A stretch of DNA of 64,000 nucleotides, taken from assembly GCA_964599875.1 (NCBI GenBank), contig CAZRHE010000008.1, positions 1 to 64,000 on the forward strand, read 5' to 3'. The notes beneath the pieces are model-generated. The model saw nothing but the letters and a program-made list of their open reading frames with translations, was not told the DNA's origin and ran no database searches. The position numbers and the translations under genes are program-made. Shown one piece after another: positions 45,537 to 53,524 of this stretch. The DNA is from RGIG4097 sp964599875 (GTDB taxonomy: Bacteria; Bacillota; Clostridia; Christensenellales; CAG-917). Position 1 is the stretch's first letter. Every line of letters starts with the position of its first letter.

Positions 45537-47951
45537 TTATGCAATCGTTCCGTCGGTACAATATACGATATATCCACCGGAATCCGTGTCACTACCGCAT
45601 CCCGAATCCCAGTTTTCACCTTTTACAATTGCTCTCCATTGCGCTTTTGTGCCTTCAAAATGAATTTCAGAAAGATAACTACATGCCAATGCATATTCGC
45701 CTATGCTCGTTACACTGTCTGGAATCGTTATGCTTGTTACGTTAAAATATTGCAAAGCCATATGATTGATTTCAGTTATCCCGTCAGGCAAAGTCAATCT
45801 TTCATCTAAAAGATTATAATCGACACCAATAAAAATCTTATCTTTGCCGTCGGTATAAATGATATATCCGTTTGCATCCGTTGAAACCTTACTCGTATAT
45901 GGTGCAGTATACACAGCTTTTGCATACAATCCTACAAATCCGTTATCCCCACTGCCTGCCGTGATTGCCAAAGAAGATTTATCGTAGACCTCTACAAGTC
46001 TATTACACTCAAAGAAAGCAAATTCACCTATTTCCGTCGCACCTTTGCCAATCGTTACGTTGGTAAGGCTCAAACAGAAGTAAAAAGCATAATCATCAAT
46101 GCTCGTCACGTTATCGGGAATAGTTACGCTTTTGAGATTAACACAATAAATGAATGCACCCGCGCCTATTTCCGTCACTCCGTCACCTATCGTAACGTTT
46201 GATAGATTTGCGCAAGTACTAAACGCAAAATTACCTATTCTTGTCACACTGTCGGGAATATTAACGCTTGTTAGGTCCGCACAGCCGCAAAATGCATAAT
46301 CCGGAATTTCCGTCACTCCGTCGGGGATAGACAAATGGCCTTCTACTTTATTTCCTCCAACATGTAGCGTAATTGAATTTGACACGTATATTCCGTTTCT
46401 TGAAATAGCCGTGACGTTTTCGAGTCCACTTATTCCACACCATCCTGCGACGTCGCCCGTATAATAGATATCCGTGAGATTTGAACAACCATCAAAGGCT
46501 CTCTCCTCTATGCACGTTACGCCTTTGCCTATCGTCACACTTGTGAGCCCAGTGCAATCCATGAACGCCCCAAGTGCTATAACCGTTACACTATCGGGAA
46601 TTTCTACGCTTTCCAACCACGAACAGTTATTAAAAGCACCATTATCTATTCTTGCAACTCCGTCAGGTACCTTTACGTTACTGCTCGAGCCATTATATTG
46701 ATAAATAGTTATACTGCCGTCTTTTTCGACGTAAGCTCTAAATTCTGTATTAAGCGATTGTTCTTTGAACGAAATTTTACACGATACTTCAACGTCACGA
46801 GCAGGCATACGAGTGTTTTCGTCCACCAAAACTCCCTCTAAATAATACTTGTAGTCATACAAATCGTTTGAAGATTTCTCCAATCTGTCAAACAGTTTTT
46901 CACCCTCCGCAAGATAAAGTTCATAACTGGTGTTGCCGTGAACTGAAACCCTATATTCTTGTCCATTCCACCAATTTGCATAGTAAGTTGCGTCTTCCCA
47001 AAGTCTTACTTCCTTGTCATAACGTTTGGAATCGCGATTTAGGTATCCGAAAGGCTCGTCGTACCAACCTTGAAAAACGTAGCCCTCTCTCGCCGTTTTC
47101 GGTGCCTCTCCGCCAATTTGTCCCAACGTCACGTTCATCTGTGAACAAGCGGTTCCGCCGTTTGAGTCGAAAGTTATAGCTACCGTCTTCTTTGACTTCG
47201 GATTGTATTTCGTCACTTGGACGCGCTTAAACAAGGACGTGTCGTCCTTTTCGTCGCCTATGAATATTTCCTTATTGCTCTTTTTGGAAAAATAATATTC
47301 GTCCGTCTGCTTGCCGAAAAAGTCGTCTTTGTAGGACAGATATATTTTGCCGTCTTTCGTCTTCCAAGTGCCCTCGGTGACGTACTCTATCCCGTCTAAA
47401 TCGCCGTAATAAGTGTAATGCGTCGCAGTGAAACTGATAAACTCATTGGGATTGTCTACGTTGTAGTACACGCCGCGCACGCCTATGAAGCAAACCATAA
47501 GCGTTATTGCGGTTATTAGAACGAGCACGCAGGGTAAACAAACTTTAAGTCCCCACTTTTTGAGCCATTGCCCCACTTTGGACTCCGCAAATTTCGTGAA
47601 AGCCTGCTTTATATCCGCTCCGCCGCGGTTATTGCCCGCCGCTTGCTTTTTCTCCATTTCGGCGATACGCGCTTTCAACGCCTCGATTTCGTCGTTTTTG
47701 TCGTTCGTCGCAGGCTTTTGAACGGGAGCCTCTTCCAGTTTAACGTTCAAAAATTCGTCTTCCTCGTTTTTCACGGGAGCAACCACGGGCGCAACCGCTC
47801 TGTTTACGGGCGGAGAGCCTACGTGCGGTGGCGTTCCGTTCTTTATAGGCGCCGTATCCGAAGTCTTTCTTCTAAAAACCGCTTTGCAATTCTCGCAAAC
47901 GAATTGGCTTTCGTATGCTACAAGGTTTCCGCCACATTTCGGGCATTTCAT
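45537..47951 (-). CDS. Zinc-ribbon, membrane-anchored BspA-type leucine-rich repeat protein
   Basis: An 804-residue protein with an unusual order of parts. Residues 3-23 are a zinc ribbon (CPKCGG...CENC). A Pro-rich linker and a short coiled coil follow (~85-104), then one membrane helix (~136-157). The outer part begins with a small beta domain (~165-245), then an InlB B-repeat-like unit (FDSNGGTACSQMN...GYVFQGWYDEPFG, ~253-300). From ~430 to the end run BspA-type LRR_5 repeats of the form IPDSVTxIGxxAFxxCxxLTxVTIG. The topology should put the ribbon inside and the LRRs outside. LRR_5 proteins often bind host or bacterial surfaces. The start has AGGAGGGG. The gene is more A/T-rich in its third positions than its neighbours, a possible sign of transfer. 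Confidence 0.9.
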   Translation of the reverse strand: MKCPKCGGNLVAYESQFVCENCKAVFRRKTSDTAPIKNGTPPHVGSPPVNRAVAPVVAPVKNEEDEFLNVKLEEAPVQKPATNDKNDEIEALKARIAEMEKKQAAGNNRGGADIKQAFTKFAESKVGQWLKKWGLKVCLPCVLVLITAITLMVCFIGVRGVYYNVDNPNEFISFTATHYTYYGDLDGIEYVTEGTWKTKDGKIYLSYKDDFFGKQTDEYYFSKKSNKEIFIGDEKDDTSLFKRVQVTKYNPKSKKTVAITFDSNGGTACSQMNVTLGQIGGEAPKTAREGYVFQGWYDEPFGYLNRDSKRYDKEVRLWEDATYYANWWNGQEYRVSVHGNTSYELYLAEGEKLFDRLEKSSNDLYDYKYYLEGVLVDENTRMPARDVEVSCKISFKEQSLNTEFRAYVEKDGSITIYQYNGSSSNVKVPDGVARIDNGAFNNCSWLESVEIPDSVTVIALGAFMDCTGLTSVTIGKGVTCIEERAFDGCSNLTDIYYTGDVAGWCGISGLENVTAISRNGIYVSNSITLHVGGNKVEGHLSIPDGVTEIPDYAFCGCADLTSVNIPDSVTRIGNFAFSTCANLSNVTIGDGVTEIGAGAFIYCVNLKSVTIPDNVTSIDDYAFYFCLSLTNVTIGKGATEIGEFAFFECNRLVEVYDKSSLAITAGSGDNGFVGLYAKAVYTAPYTSKVSTDANGYIIYTDGKDKIFIGVDYNLLDERLTLPDGITEINHMALQYFNVTSITIPDSVTSIGEYALACSYLSEIHFEGTKAQWRAIVKGENWDSGCGSDTDSGGYIVYCTDGTIA

Positions 47952-48087
47952 AATTTTCCCCTCCTAAAAAACGTAGAGCGCAGAGTTTTAACAATCCAGA
48001 GCAATATCCTCTCGTTTTGCAATCGAAAAAACCGATAGCAGTTGGAGATTTTTGCCTCTTGATTTTGTCTTTACTCTCCGTTTATTC

Positions 48088-48270
48088 GATGAACAAATTG
48101 CATAGCAAAACGTGCATCGATTATAGTATTCGATGCACAAAATACGTGATTTTGTTCATAAATCAACCTGCACGATGCACAAAATGGCGCGAAAAAATCG
48201 ATTTGTATTGACAATAAATATTTATTAACTTAAAATAAATGCATCGAATACTATATTAGGTGCACAAAAT
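48088..48270 (+). repeat. Four phased direct repeats, GATGMACAAAWT-like
   Basis: Copies: GATGAACAAAT at 48088, GATGCACAAAAT at 48132, GATGCACAAAAT at 48174 and GGTGCACAAAAT at 48259. The spacings are 44, 42 and 85 bases, close to four, four and eight helical turns. The first copy covers the -35 box of the candidate LRR-gene promoter. They look like binding sites for one regulator. Confidence 0.5.
48208..48236 (+). promoter_or_regulatory. Orphan sigma-A promoter
   Basis: TTGACA (48208-48213), 17 bases, TAAAAT (48231-48236). No protein gene lies downstream on plus; a terminator follows within 60 bases. Confidence 0.75.
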
Positions 48271-48296
48271 TACACGGCGGTTTGCCGTGTTTTTTA
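48243..48296 (+). ncRNA. Candidate small RNA of about 54 nt
   Basis: It is predicted from the promoter at 48208-48236 and a rho-independent terminator, ACACGGC/GCCGTGT (48272-48278 with 48284-48290), followed by six T's. Its 5' end includes most of the right arm of the 16-bp inverted repeat. No coding potential is visible. It could be a regulatory RNA or the relic of a small element. Confidence 0.4.
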
Positions 48297-48335
48297 TTGT
48301 CAATAGCCATCATTTTTCACTTTTACTTCTTACTT

Positions 48336-48365
48336 AAAAACACAGCCCGCATAGGCTGTGTTTTT
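48336..48365. terminator. Bidirectional terminator
   Basis: AAAAACACAGCC (48336-48347) pairs with GGCTGTGTTTTT (48354-48365). It follows the minus-strand gene ending at 48384. Confidence 0.85.
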
Positions 48366-48383
48366 GTGATTTTGTCGATTCTT

Positions 48384-49031
48384 TTACTCACGTTCTTTTT
48401 CTTCTGCGGTTTCTTGTTTCTTTTCAGGGTGCGAATCGGCGGTTTCCGTACTGTAAATCTTGGATAGCACTTTTCCGCGGAATTTGTCGTTTTTGCTCTT
48501 GCCGTTGACGAATGTGACCGCCTGCACGACCATGTTTTTGCCCCTATGCTTCATAACCGCTTTCATCACGATTAGCGCGATTTGCACCGCAAGTTGCACG
48601 ACGGTTATGATGAGATATACGACCACTATCGCGATTTGTTTCGCCTCTTCAAGTCCGCCGTTTTTCGCAATACCCGCCATCGACACAATCGTTATGACGA
48701 GGAATAAGATTCCTACAAGGTATTTGAATATCTTAATACTCTTTTTATATATACCGAGAGCCTTCTTCCCGCCTTTTGCGTCCTTGTTGTCGATTGCGAT
48801 GCCGATGATGACGACGAATGCCACCACCCAGGCGACGAGCAATATAACAAGTGCAATGCTGAATTCGGACGGCACCCATTTGCGAGATATGAAATATATC
48901 ACCATGACTATGGTGTATATGACGCTTATTATAGACCATACGAAAGAGAAAGTTTCCGTCGCCTTATGCGACTTATACACTTTCGTGACTTCGAGTGCGT
49001 CGTCTGCGGTTGTCTTATCTCGTTTTTTCAT
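48384..49031 (-). CDS. Four-helix membrane protein of unknown function
   Basis: A 215-residue protein I do not recognise. Four hydrophobic helices are visible at about 28-48, 57-80, 105-125 and 135-160. Short charged ends flank them, and the C-terminal ~50 residues are Lys/Glu-rich and cytoplasmic. The ATG at 49031 lies inside the end of the preceding condensation-fold gene (its stop is at 49015), so expression is likely translationally coupled. A TTG two codons earlier is an alternative start. It may be a membrane partner of the two condensation-fold proteins, with which it shares an operon. Confidence 0.7.
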   Translation of the reverse strand: MKKRDKTTADDALEVTKVYKSHKATETFSFVWSIISVIYTIVMVIYFISRKWVPSEFSIALVILLVAWVVAFVVIIGIAIDNKDAKGGKKALGIYKKSIKIFKYLVGILFLVITIVSMAGIAKNGGLEEAKQIAIVVVYLIITVVQLAVQIALIVMKAVMKHRGKNMVVQAVTFVNGKSKNDKFRGKVLSKIYSTETADSHPEKKQETAEEKERE

Positions 49032-50307
49032 ACTCAATCAACTCGTCGATATTTCTTTCAAGCATATCGAAAAACTTGTTTATTACAATATCGTCGTCCG
49101 CGTTTCCGCATATCGCTATCGAAAACGTGACCGCGTTTTCAAACGTAATCAAGGCAAGTTGCATATAAGGCTTGCTCTTTATCGCACCAGTATACCAGCC
49201 GTCGTAAGGGAGCGCGTCCCCCATGCGGTATTGTTCGGGTATTATCGAGCCTATGTTGCTCATGCCTATATACGGATTCGTGTAGCCGATTTTTATAGCC
49301 GCCTCGCTCATGAAATGAGGCAATATCGTATATGCGAGGTTAAGAAGGGGTATGCCGTAAAGCCCCAAAAACTTATCAGACTTATTCCCTTTCATCGCCT
49401 CCGCAACTCTTTCAAGGGTTTCTTCGACGTTTCCGCCCACGCCGTGCAGAGTGCAGGACATAAATCCCGTATGATTGGTGAGCCCGGTTTCCGCTCCGCC
49501 TTCCTTCAAATGCCGACGAAGGTCAACCATACTTTGTACGGTGAGGTCGTCATTTTCGCCGAGTCCGATGATTTCAAACAGCGCGCGGAAATAGACCGCA
49601 AGCATGACGTCGTTGAGGGTGTATCCCATCCGCTTTCCCGCAAGTCTTAACGCACCGAATTTCTCCCCGTTCAACTTTCGCCTTACGACGCGATTGACGT
49701 CTTCTTTTCTCGGCTCGGTAAGCGGGAAAAGATGTTTGCATTTCACTGCGCTTACGTTCTTGTATAGCCCTCTCGCGACCTTTTCGTCCTCTTCGTTCAT
49801 AGACGAATATATCATGCTATAATCGCGAGAACCGTGTTTTATCTGCATGTTTTGGTTGCCTAAAGTCAGTTTTGTGTAGTTTGCGCACAATGTCGTCACA
49901 AAATATTTAAAGTCCCCGCCGTCGAAACACATGTGGTTGGACACCATAATAAAAGCCGTCTTATCTCCGTGATAAAACAACGCGATTTGCACTTGCACGT
50001 TTTTGTCTATGGGGATTCTTTGGGTGACGAATTCGTCCACTTCCTCATCCAAATCATCAACCTCTTTTGCGGTAATCACGTCCCATACGTCGTAATCCTC
50101 GACCGTCCAATAAGGCTTTATCGGGTCGTTGTGGTACGTGCTGTGCAATACGGGCACGTTGTCCATTTGAAAGCGCAAGGCCTTTGCAAACAAGTCCTTG
50201 TCTATGCGCCCGTCGAAATACAGCACGCAATGCATCATTCTGTCGTAATAGTTGCGGAAGAGATATTGCGTCTTATCCCAAAGTTCCGCCTTAAGCCTTT
50301 CTTTCAT
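49015..50307 (-). CDS. Stand-alone condensation-domain-like acyltransferase, copy A
   Basis: A 430-residue protein of the chloramphenicol-acetyltransferase/condensation-domain superfamily. The active-site motif appears as NHMCFDGGD near residue 128, so the first His of the usual HHxxxDG is replaced by Asn while the second His and Asp-Gly are kept. Further landmarks are YTLNDVMLAVYFRAL, the VDLRRHL block near residue 267, NHTGFMS, and the late GMSNIG segment. Such stand-alone domains act as alcohol or lipid acyltransferases; nonribosomal peptide context is absent. It has AAGGAAA before its start, its own promoter, and a close paralogue next door. The substrate is unknown. Confidence 0.8.
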   Translation of the reverse strand: MKERLKAELWDKTQYLFRNYYDRMMHCVLYFDGRIDKDLFAKALRFQMDNVPVLHSTYHNDPIKPYWTVEDYDVWDVITAKEVDDLDEEVDEFVTQRIPIDKNVQVQIALFYHGDKTAFIMVSNHMCFDGGDFKYFVTTLCANYTKLTLGNQNMQIKHGSRDYSMIYSSMNEEDEKVARGLYKNVSAVKCKHLFPLTEPRKEDVNRVVRRKLNGEKFGALRLAGKRMGYTLNDVMLAVYFRALFEIIGLGENDDLTVQSMVDLRRHLKEGGAETGLTNHTGFMSCTLHGVGGNVEETLERVAEAMKGNKSDKFLGLYGIPLLNLAYTILPHFMSEAAIKIGYTNPYIGMSNIGSIIPEQYRMGDALPYDGWYTGAIKSKPYMQLALITFENAVTFSIAICGNADDDIVINKFFDMLERNIDELIEYEKTR

Positions 50308-50330
50308 ATACACTTGATTTCCTTATAAAA

Positions 50331-50359
50331 ATTCTATCACGCCGCTCCCGATATTGCAA
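50331..50359 (-). promoter_or_regulatory. Sigma-A promoter for condensation-fold gene A
   Basis: On the minus strand TTGCAA (50354-50359), 17 bases, TAGAAT (50331-50336), 23 bases before the ATG. Confidence 0.8.
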
Positions 50360-50380
50360 ACAAAAATCACAATCGCGGAT

Positions 50381-50414
50381 AGATAAAGAAACGCGCCCTC
50401 GCAAGGGGGACGCG
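50381..50414 (-). terminator. Terminator after condensation-fold gene B
   Basis: CGCG plus CCCT (50392-50399) pairs with the A-interrupted arm at 50405-50414, followed on minus by TTTCTTTATC. Confidence 0.65.
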
Positions 50415-50438
50415 ATTCTTTTAATATGGGGGGGGTTA

Positions 50439-51740
50439 TTATTCTGAAATTTTGCTTTCGTTGAGGACGATGAAGTCGTCGACGTTTTTGAGAAGGATAT
50501 CGAAAAATTCGTTGACTTTTTCTTCGTCCGCGTCGTTGCCTCTGATTGCGACCGTCATGGTGACTTCGCCGTAAAGCGTCGTGAGTGCAAGTTGCATGTA
50601 GGGTTTATATTTGACCGCACCCGTCATGAAGCCGTCCTCGATATTGCAATCTCCCATTTTGAGCGCTCTGTCGTCGAGAAGCCCGATATTGCTCATGCCG
50701 ATAAGCGGATTGAGATAACCGATTTTGATTGCGGTTTCGCTGATGATATAGGGGAAGACCGCGTATGCAAGTTTCAAAAGGGGTAGGCTGTACAGTCCCA
50801 TATACGGGTCTTTTTTGGACTTGCGCACCGAGCGGAGCACTTCGACGAGGGTATCGTTTATGGTTTCGCCTTTTTTGTCGGTGGAGCATTGCATGAATCC
50901 CGTATGATTGGTAAGTCCCGTTTCAGCACCGCCCTCGACTATATGACGACGAAGGTCGACCATACAAGGAATGGTGAGTTTTTCATCGTCCGCAAACATT
51001 CCGATTTCATAGAGGGAGCGAATGTAGAACGCAAGCATCATATCGTTGACGGTGACGTCGAGAGCCTTGCCGATTTTTCTGACTTTGGCAAACTTATCTC
51101 TCGTTATCTTGCGACGCACGATTCTCGTCACGTCCTCGTCGGAGGGCTTGGAGAGCGGGAAGTAATGCTCGTCCTTGACTTGGCTTATGTTCTTGTACAA
51201 CTTCTTTGCGGTTTCGAGTTCTTCGCCGGAGAGTTTGGAATAAACCGCGTCGTAACTGCGACTGCCCGTTTTTATGGATAAACTTCTATCCCCTGCAAGC
51301 ATCTTATTGTAGTTTTCGGCAAGTTTCTTCATGAAGTATTTGAGGTCGCCGCCGTCGCAACACATATGGTTGATTATGATTGCGATTGCGTCCTTGCCGT
51401 CGTGGTGGAAGACCGCGAAACGAAGTTGCACGTTGCTGTCGACGGGAATACTTTGGCAGATGAACGCGTTTATATCTTTCTCGACGTCCTCGCTATCCTT
51501 TTCAAGATAGAAATCCGAAAGGACGTAGTCCTCGACGGTCCAGTAAGGTTCAACTGCGTTGCCGTGAAACGCGCTGTGCAAAACGGGTTCTTTTTCAAGC
51601 GTCCAGATAAGGACTTGTTTCAATATCGAAACGTTCAACTTGCCGTCGTAATATTGCACGCAGTGCACCATTCTGTCGTAGTAATTGCGGAATAGATATT
51701 GCATCTTATCCCAAAGTTCCGCTTTCAATATTTTTTCCAT
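50439..51740 (-). CDS. Stand-alone condensation-domain-like acyltransferase, copy B
   Basis: A 433-residue paralogue of the 49015 gene. They share the start KAELWDKxQYLFRNYYDRMxHC, VLHS, PYWTVEDY, NHMCxDGGD, the block MVDLRRHxxEGGAETGLTNHTGFM, and the IGMSNIG end. The active-site Asn-His-x3-Asp-Gly variant is the same. Conservation of the whole length in both copies suggests two related but distinct substrates. No carrier protein, adenylation domain or thioesterase is nearby. AAAGGTG lies four bases before the ATG. A weak promoter (TTTACA 51770-51775, 17 bases, TAAAGG 51747-51752) precedes it. Confidence 0.8.
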   Translation of the reverse strand: MEKILKAELWDKMQYLFRNYYDRMVHCVQYYDGKLNVSILKQVLIWTLEKEPVLHSAFHGNAVEPYWTVEDYVLSDFYLEKDSEDVEKDINAFICQSIPVDSNVQLRFAVFHHDGKDAIAIIINHMCCDGGDLKYFMKKLAENYNKMLAGDRSLSIKTGSRSYDAVYSKLSGEELETAKKLYKNISQVKDEHYFPLSKPSDEDVTRIVRRKITRDKFAKVRKIGKALDVTVNDMMLAFYIRSLYEIGMFADDEKLTIPCMVDLRRHIVEGGAETGLTNHTGFMQCSTDKKGETINDTLVEVLRSVRKSKKDPYMGLYSLPLLKLAYAVFPYIISETAIKIGYLNPLIGMSNIGLLDDRALKMGDCNIEDGFMTGAVKYKPYMQLALTTLYGEVTMTVAIRGNDADEEKVNEFFDILLKNVDDFIVLNESKISE

Positions 51741-51802
51741 AACACACCTTTATCGCTACGATTTGCGTTTGTAAACCGTCGTTTACGTCGATTTTCTATT
51801 GA

Positions 51803-52648
51803 TTAGTCTTTCCAAGTCGTGTAGTAGGATTCGTCCTCTTTCACGTGCTTTTTGTTGATTTTTTCGTTTTCTTTTTCTTCGTTCTTCTTGTTGCGGATTG
51901 CGACGAACGCGATGAGTTCGCCGATTGCAAACAACACGCCGACGAGGCAAAGGAGCCAAGTGGGATGCCATGCGTGCGTAACTATTCCGAGAATGACGTA
52001 GAGCATCACGAAGAAGATTTCGACGAAGATAGGAAGTTCGATGAATTTGAATTTATTCATGGTCACGAACGCTATCGCGGTGTCCACTCCGAAGAGAAGC
52101 GCAACCATTGCAAGGAAGGTCATCCAAGAGCCGGCAAGTCCTACGACGAGTTGCAGAACGAGATACACGAACACGGCGACTAAAACTTCGGTCACCGCCG
52201 CCATGGCGCGAAGGATTATATATTTTTTGTTTTTGACGAGTTTGGGAACGACGAAGCCCATTGCGGTGATTATGCCTGCGAATACGCCGCCGACCATGAT
52301 GAGCCAAGTGGGATGCCATACGTTCGCCGCAAAACCTACGATGAGATAAGTGAGGGTAAGCACTGCCGCAACCGCAACCGCGATGACTGCGCCGAGGCTG
52401 ACTTTTCTCTTGACGGAATCCGTCTTGACTTCTCTTTCGTCGAATTCTTTAAGGGTCGCTTGGAAGTCGCCGAGTTCGTCTATGCAAGTGAGATAAACGA
52501 GTTCTTCGTCGTCAATGCCCTTTATTTTGAGTTCTTGCGCTCTGTCCATAAGGTTTTGCAAGGTTTCTTCTCTAAATTGCATTGCCGCATAAGTCGGGCG
52601 GATGCTTCTGAATTGTTCTTCAAGATACTTTTTGAATTTCTCTTTCAT
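51803..52648 (-). CDS. Multi-pass membrane protein with HAAS/DUF1700-like N-terminus
   Basis: A 281-residue protein. Residues ~1-75 are a soluble helical domain (KYLEEQFRSI...YLTCIDELGDFQATLKEFDE) that resembles the HAAS or permease-prefix domain often found at the N-terminus of Bacillota membrane regulators. Six hydrophobic helices follow (~82-260). Two contain near-identical segments, VWHPTWLIMVGGVFA and AWHPTWLLCLVGVLFA, which points to an internal duplication of a three-helix unit. The C-terminus is short and Lys/Glu-rich. It is first in the run of minus-strand genes leading to the two condensation-fold proteins, with a 62-base gap. Function unknown. Confidence 0.75.
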   Translation of the reverse strand: MKEKFKKYLEEQFRSIRPTYAAMQFREETLQNLMDRAQELKIKGIDDEELVYLTCIDELGDFQATLKEFDEREVKTDSVKRKVSLGAVIAVAVAAVLTLTYLIVGFAANVWHPTWLIMVGGVFAGIITAMGFVVPKLVKNKKYIILRAMAAVTEVLVAVFVYLVLQLVVGLAGSWMTFLAMVALLFGVDTAIAFVTMNKFKFIELPIFVEIFFVMLYVILGIVTHAWHPTWLLCLVGVLFAIGELIAFVAIRNKKNEEKENEKINKKHVKEDESYYTTWKD

Positions 52649-52706
52649 GGTTTTTCATTCCTTTTCGTTGATTTCACTCTAAAAACGAATAAAGCGGATT
52701 TCGGTT

Positions 52707-52737
52707 ACACAATTTTTCAAACTTTTTTCATAGAATG
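52707..52737 (+). promoter_or_regulatory. Possible mother-cell sigma (E/K) promoter
   Basis: CATAGAAT (52729-52736) fits the CATANNNT -10 of sigma-E/sigma-K, with AC at 52709-52710, 18 bases upstream, as the minimal -35. No sigma-A promoter is visible before the collagen-like gene. This is a short, degenerate match. Confidence 0.4.
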
Positions 52738-52798
52738 TGTTGGAAAGCGTTTTCACCCTCCTTCAGACCACCGCCGTACATATAAAAGGAGGAATGAT

Positions 52799-53500
52799 AT
52801 GAGTTGCAATTTCTTTAATTTCAGACCCAATTGTGCTTGCACGAATAATTGCCCGTATAGGCTGATTCCCGGTCCGAGAGGTCCTATGGGGCCCGCAGGG
52901 CCTATGGGAGCGCAAGGCGCGACCGGAGCGACGGGAGCGACGGGAGCAACGGGAGCAACGGGTGCGGCGGCAGGATTCGGCACTCCGACCGCAACCGCGA
53001 CCGCATTGTCCGCAGGCTCTACTCCCACCGTCAGCGTAACCGCAAGCGGTCCAGATACTGCGAAGGTGTTTTCATTCGAATTCGGAATCCCCGCCGCCGC
53101 GACTACTTTCGACGCATTATATGCAAACGGGAACAGTCAGACGGTTGCCGCGGGCGGAATTATCCCCTTGACTCTTTCTGCCGCCACCGACGGCACTACT
53201 ATGACGGTTTCTGACAACGCTATTACCCTTGCGGACGCGGGAATCTACGCGATAAGTTTCGGTGCGACGGGGACTTTAAGCAACACTACGGCGGGAAATT
53301 TCTCTATCCGTCTTTACTCTAACGGCACAGGGCTCGACGACGAAATAATTTCAAACGACAGCACGTCCACCGCGACTGCGAACGTGTCGAAAACCATACT
53401 GTTCAGCGCAACTGCGGGCAACACGATTTCGATATATAGCGCGTCTGCGGACGAGATTACGATTGCTTCCGCATATATCACCGTCGTCAAGTTGTTCTGA
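52799..53500 (+). CDS. Collagen-like exosporium-type protein (BclA-like)
   Basis: A 233-residue protein; the start is fixed by AAAGGAGG six bases upstream. The N-terminus is Cys-rich (Cys3, 12, 14, 18), which could cross-link. Residues 25-57 are eleven Gly-X-Y triplets, first GPR/GPM/GPA, then GAT repeats. Residues ~60-233 form a beta-rich domain (jelly-roll type, as in BclA C-terminal domains) ending in IASAYITVVKLF. There is no signal peptide, which fits assembly from the mother cell onto the spore surface. In Bacillus and Clostridioides, BclA proteins make the exosporium hair nap. The CATAGAAT promoter candidate and the spmAB genes support a spore role, but this is inference. Confidence 0.85.
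   Translation: MSCNFFNFRPNCACTNNCPYRLIPGPRGPMGPAGPMGAQGATGATGATGATGATGAAAGFGTPTATATALSAGSTPTVSVTASGPDTAKVFSFEFGIPAAATTFDALYANGNSQTVAAGGIIPLTLSAATDGTTMTVSDNAITLADAGIYAISFGATGTLSNTTAGNFSIRLYSNGTGLDDEIISNDSTSTATANVSKTILFSATAGNTISIYSASADEITIASAYITVVKLF
52919..52967 (+). repeat. Tandem 9-bp repeats coding for Gly-Ala-Thr
   Basis: Five copies of a 9-base unit close to GGAGCRACG encode the GAT triplets of the collagen-like gene. Such short tandem repeats can change copy number by slippage without breaking the frame. Confidence 0.8.
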
Positions 53501-53524
53501 CCGCTCTAAACCGCAAATATGATA

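Larger units (their letters stand above)
47952..48335. other. AT-rich, repeat-bearing intergenic region
   Basis: No protein gene is visible. It contains a candidate promoter for the LRR gene on minus (TTGTTC 48091-48096, 17 bases, TAAAGA 48068-48073) and four related direct repeats ending in ACAAAT or ACAAAAT. It also holds a 9-bp palindrome (48112-48120 with 48130-48138), a 16-bp inverted repeat (48122-48137 with 48240-48255), and a short plus-strand promoter-terminator unit. Confidence 0.6.

Noticed and set aside
48112..48255. The inverted-repeat segment as a complete transposable element (MITE).
   Set aside because: There is no target-site duplication that I can define and only one copy in view; it is reported as repeats instead.
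49015..51740. The condensation-fold pair as a nonribosomal peptide biosynthetic cluster.
   Set aside because: No adenylation, carrier, thioesterase, phosphopantetheinyl transferase or export gene is present around it.
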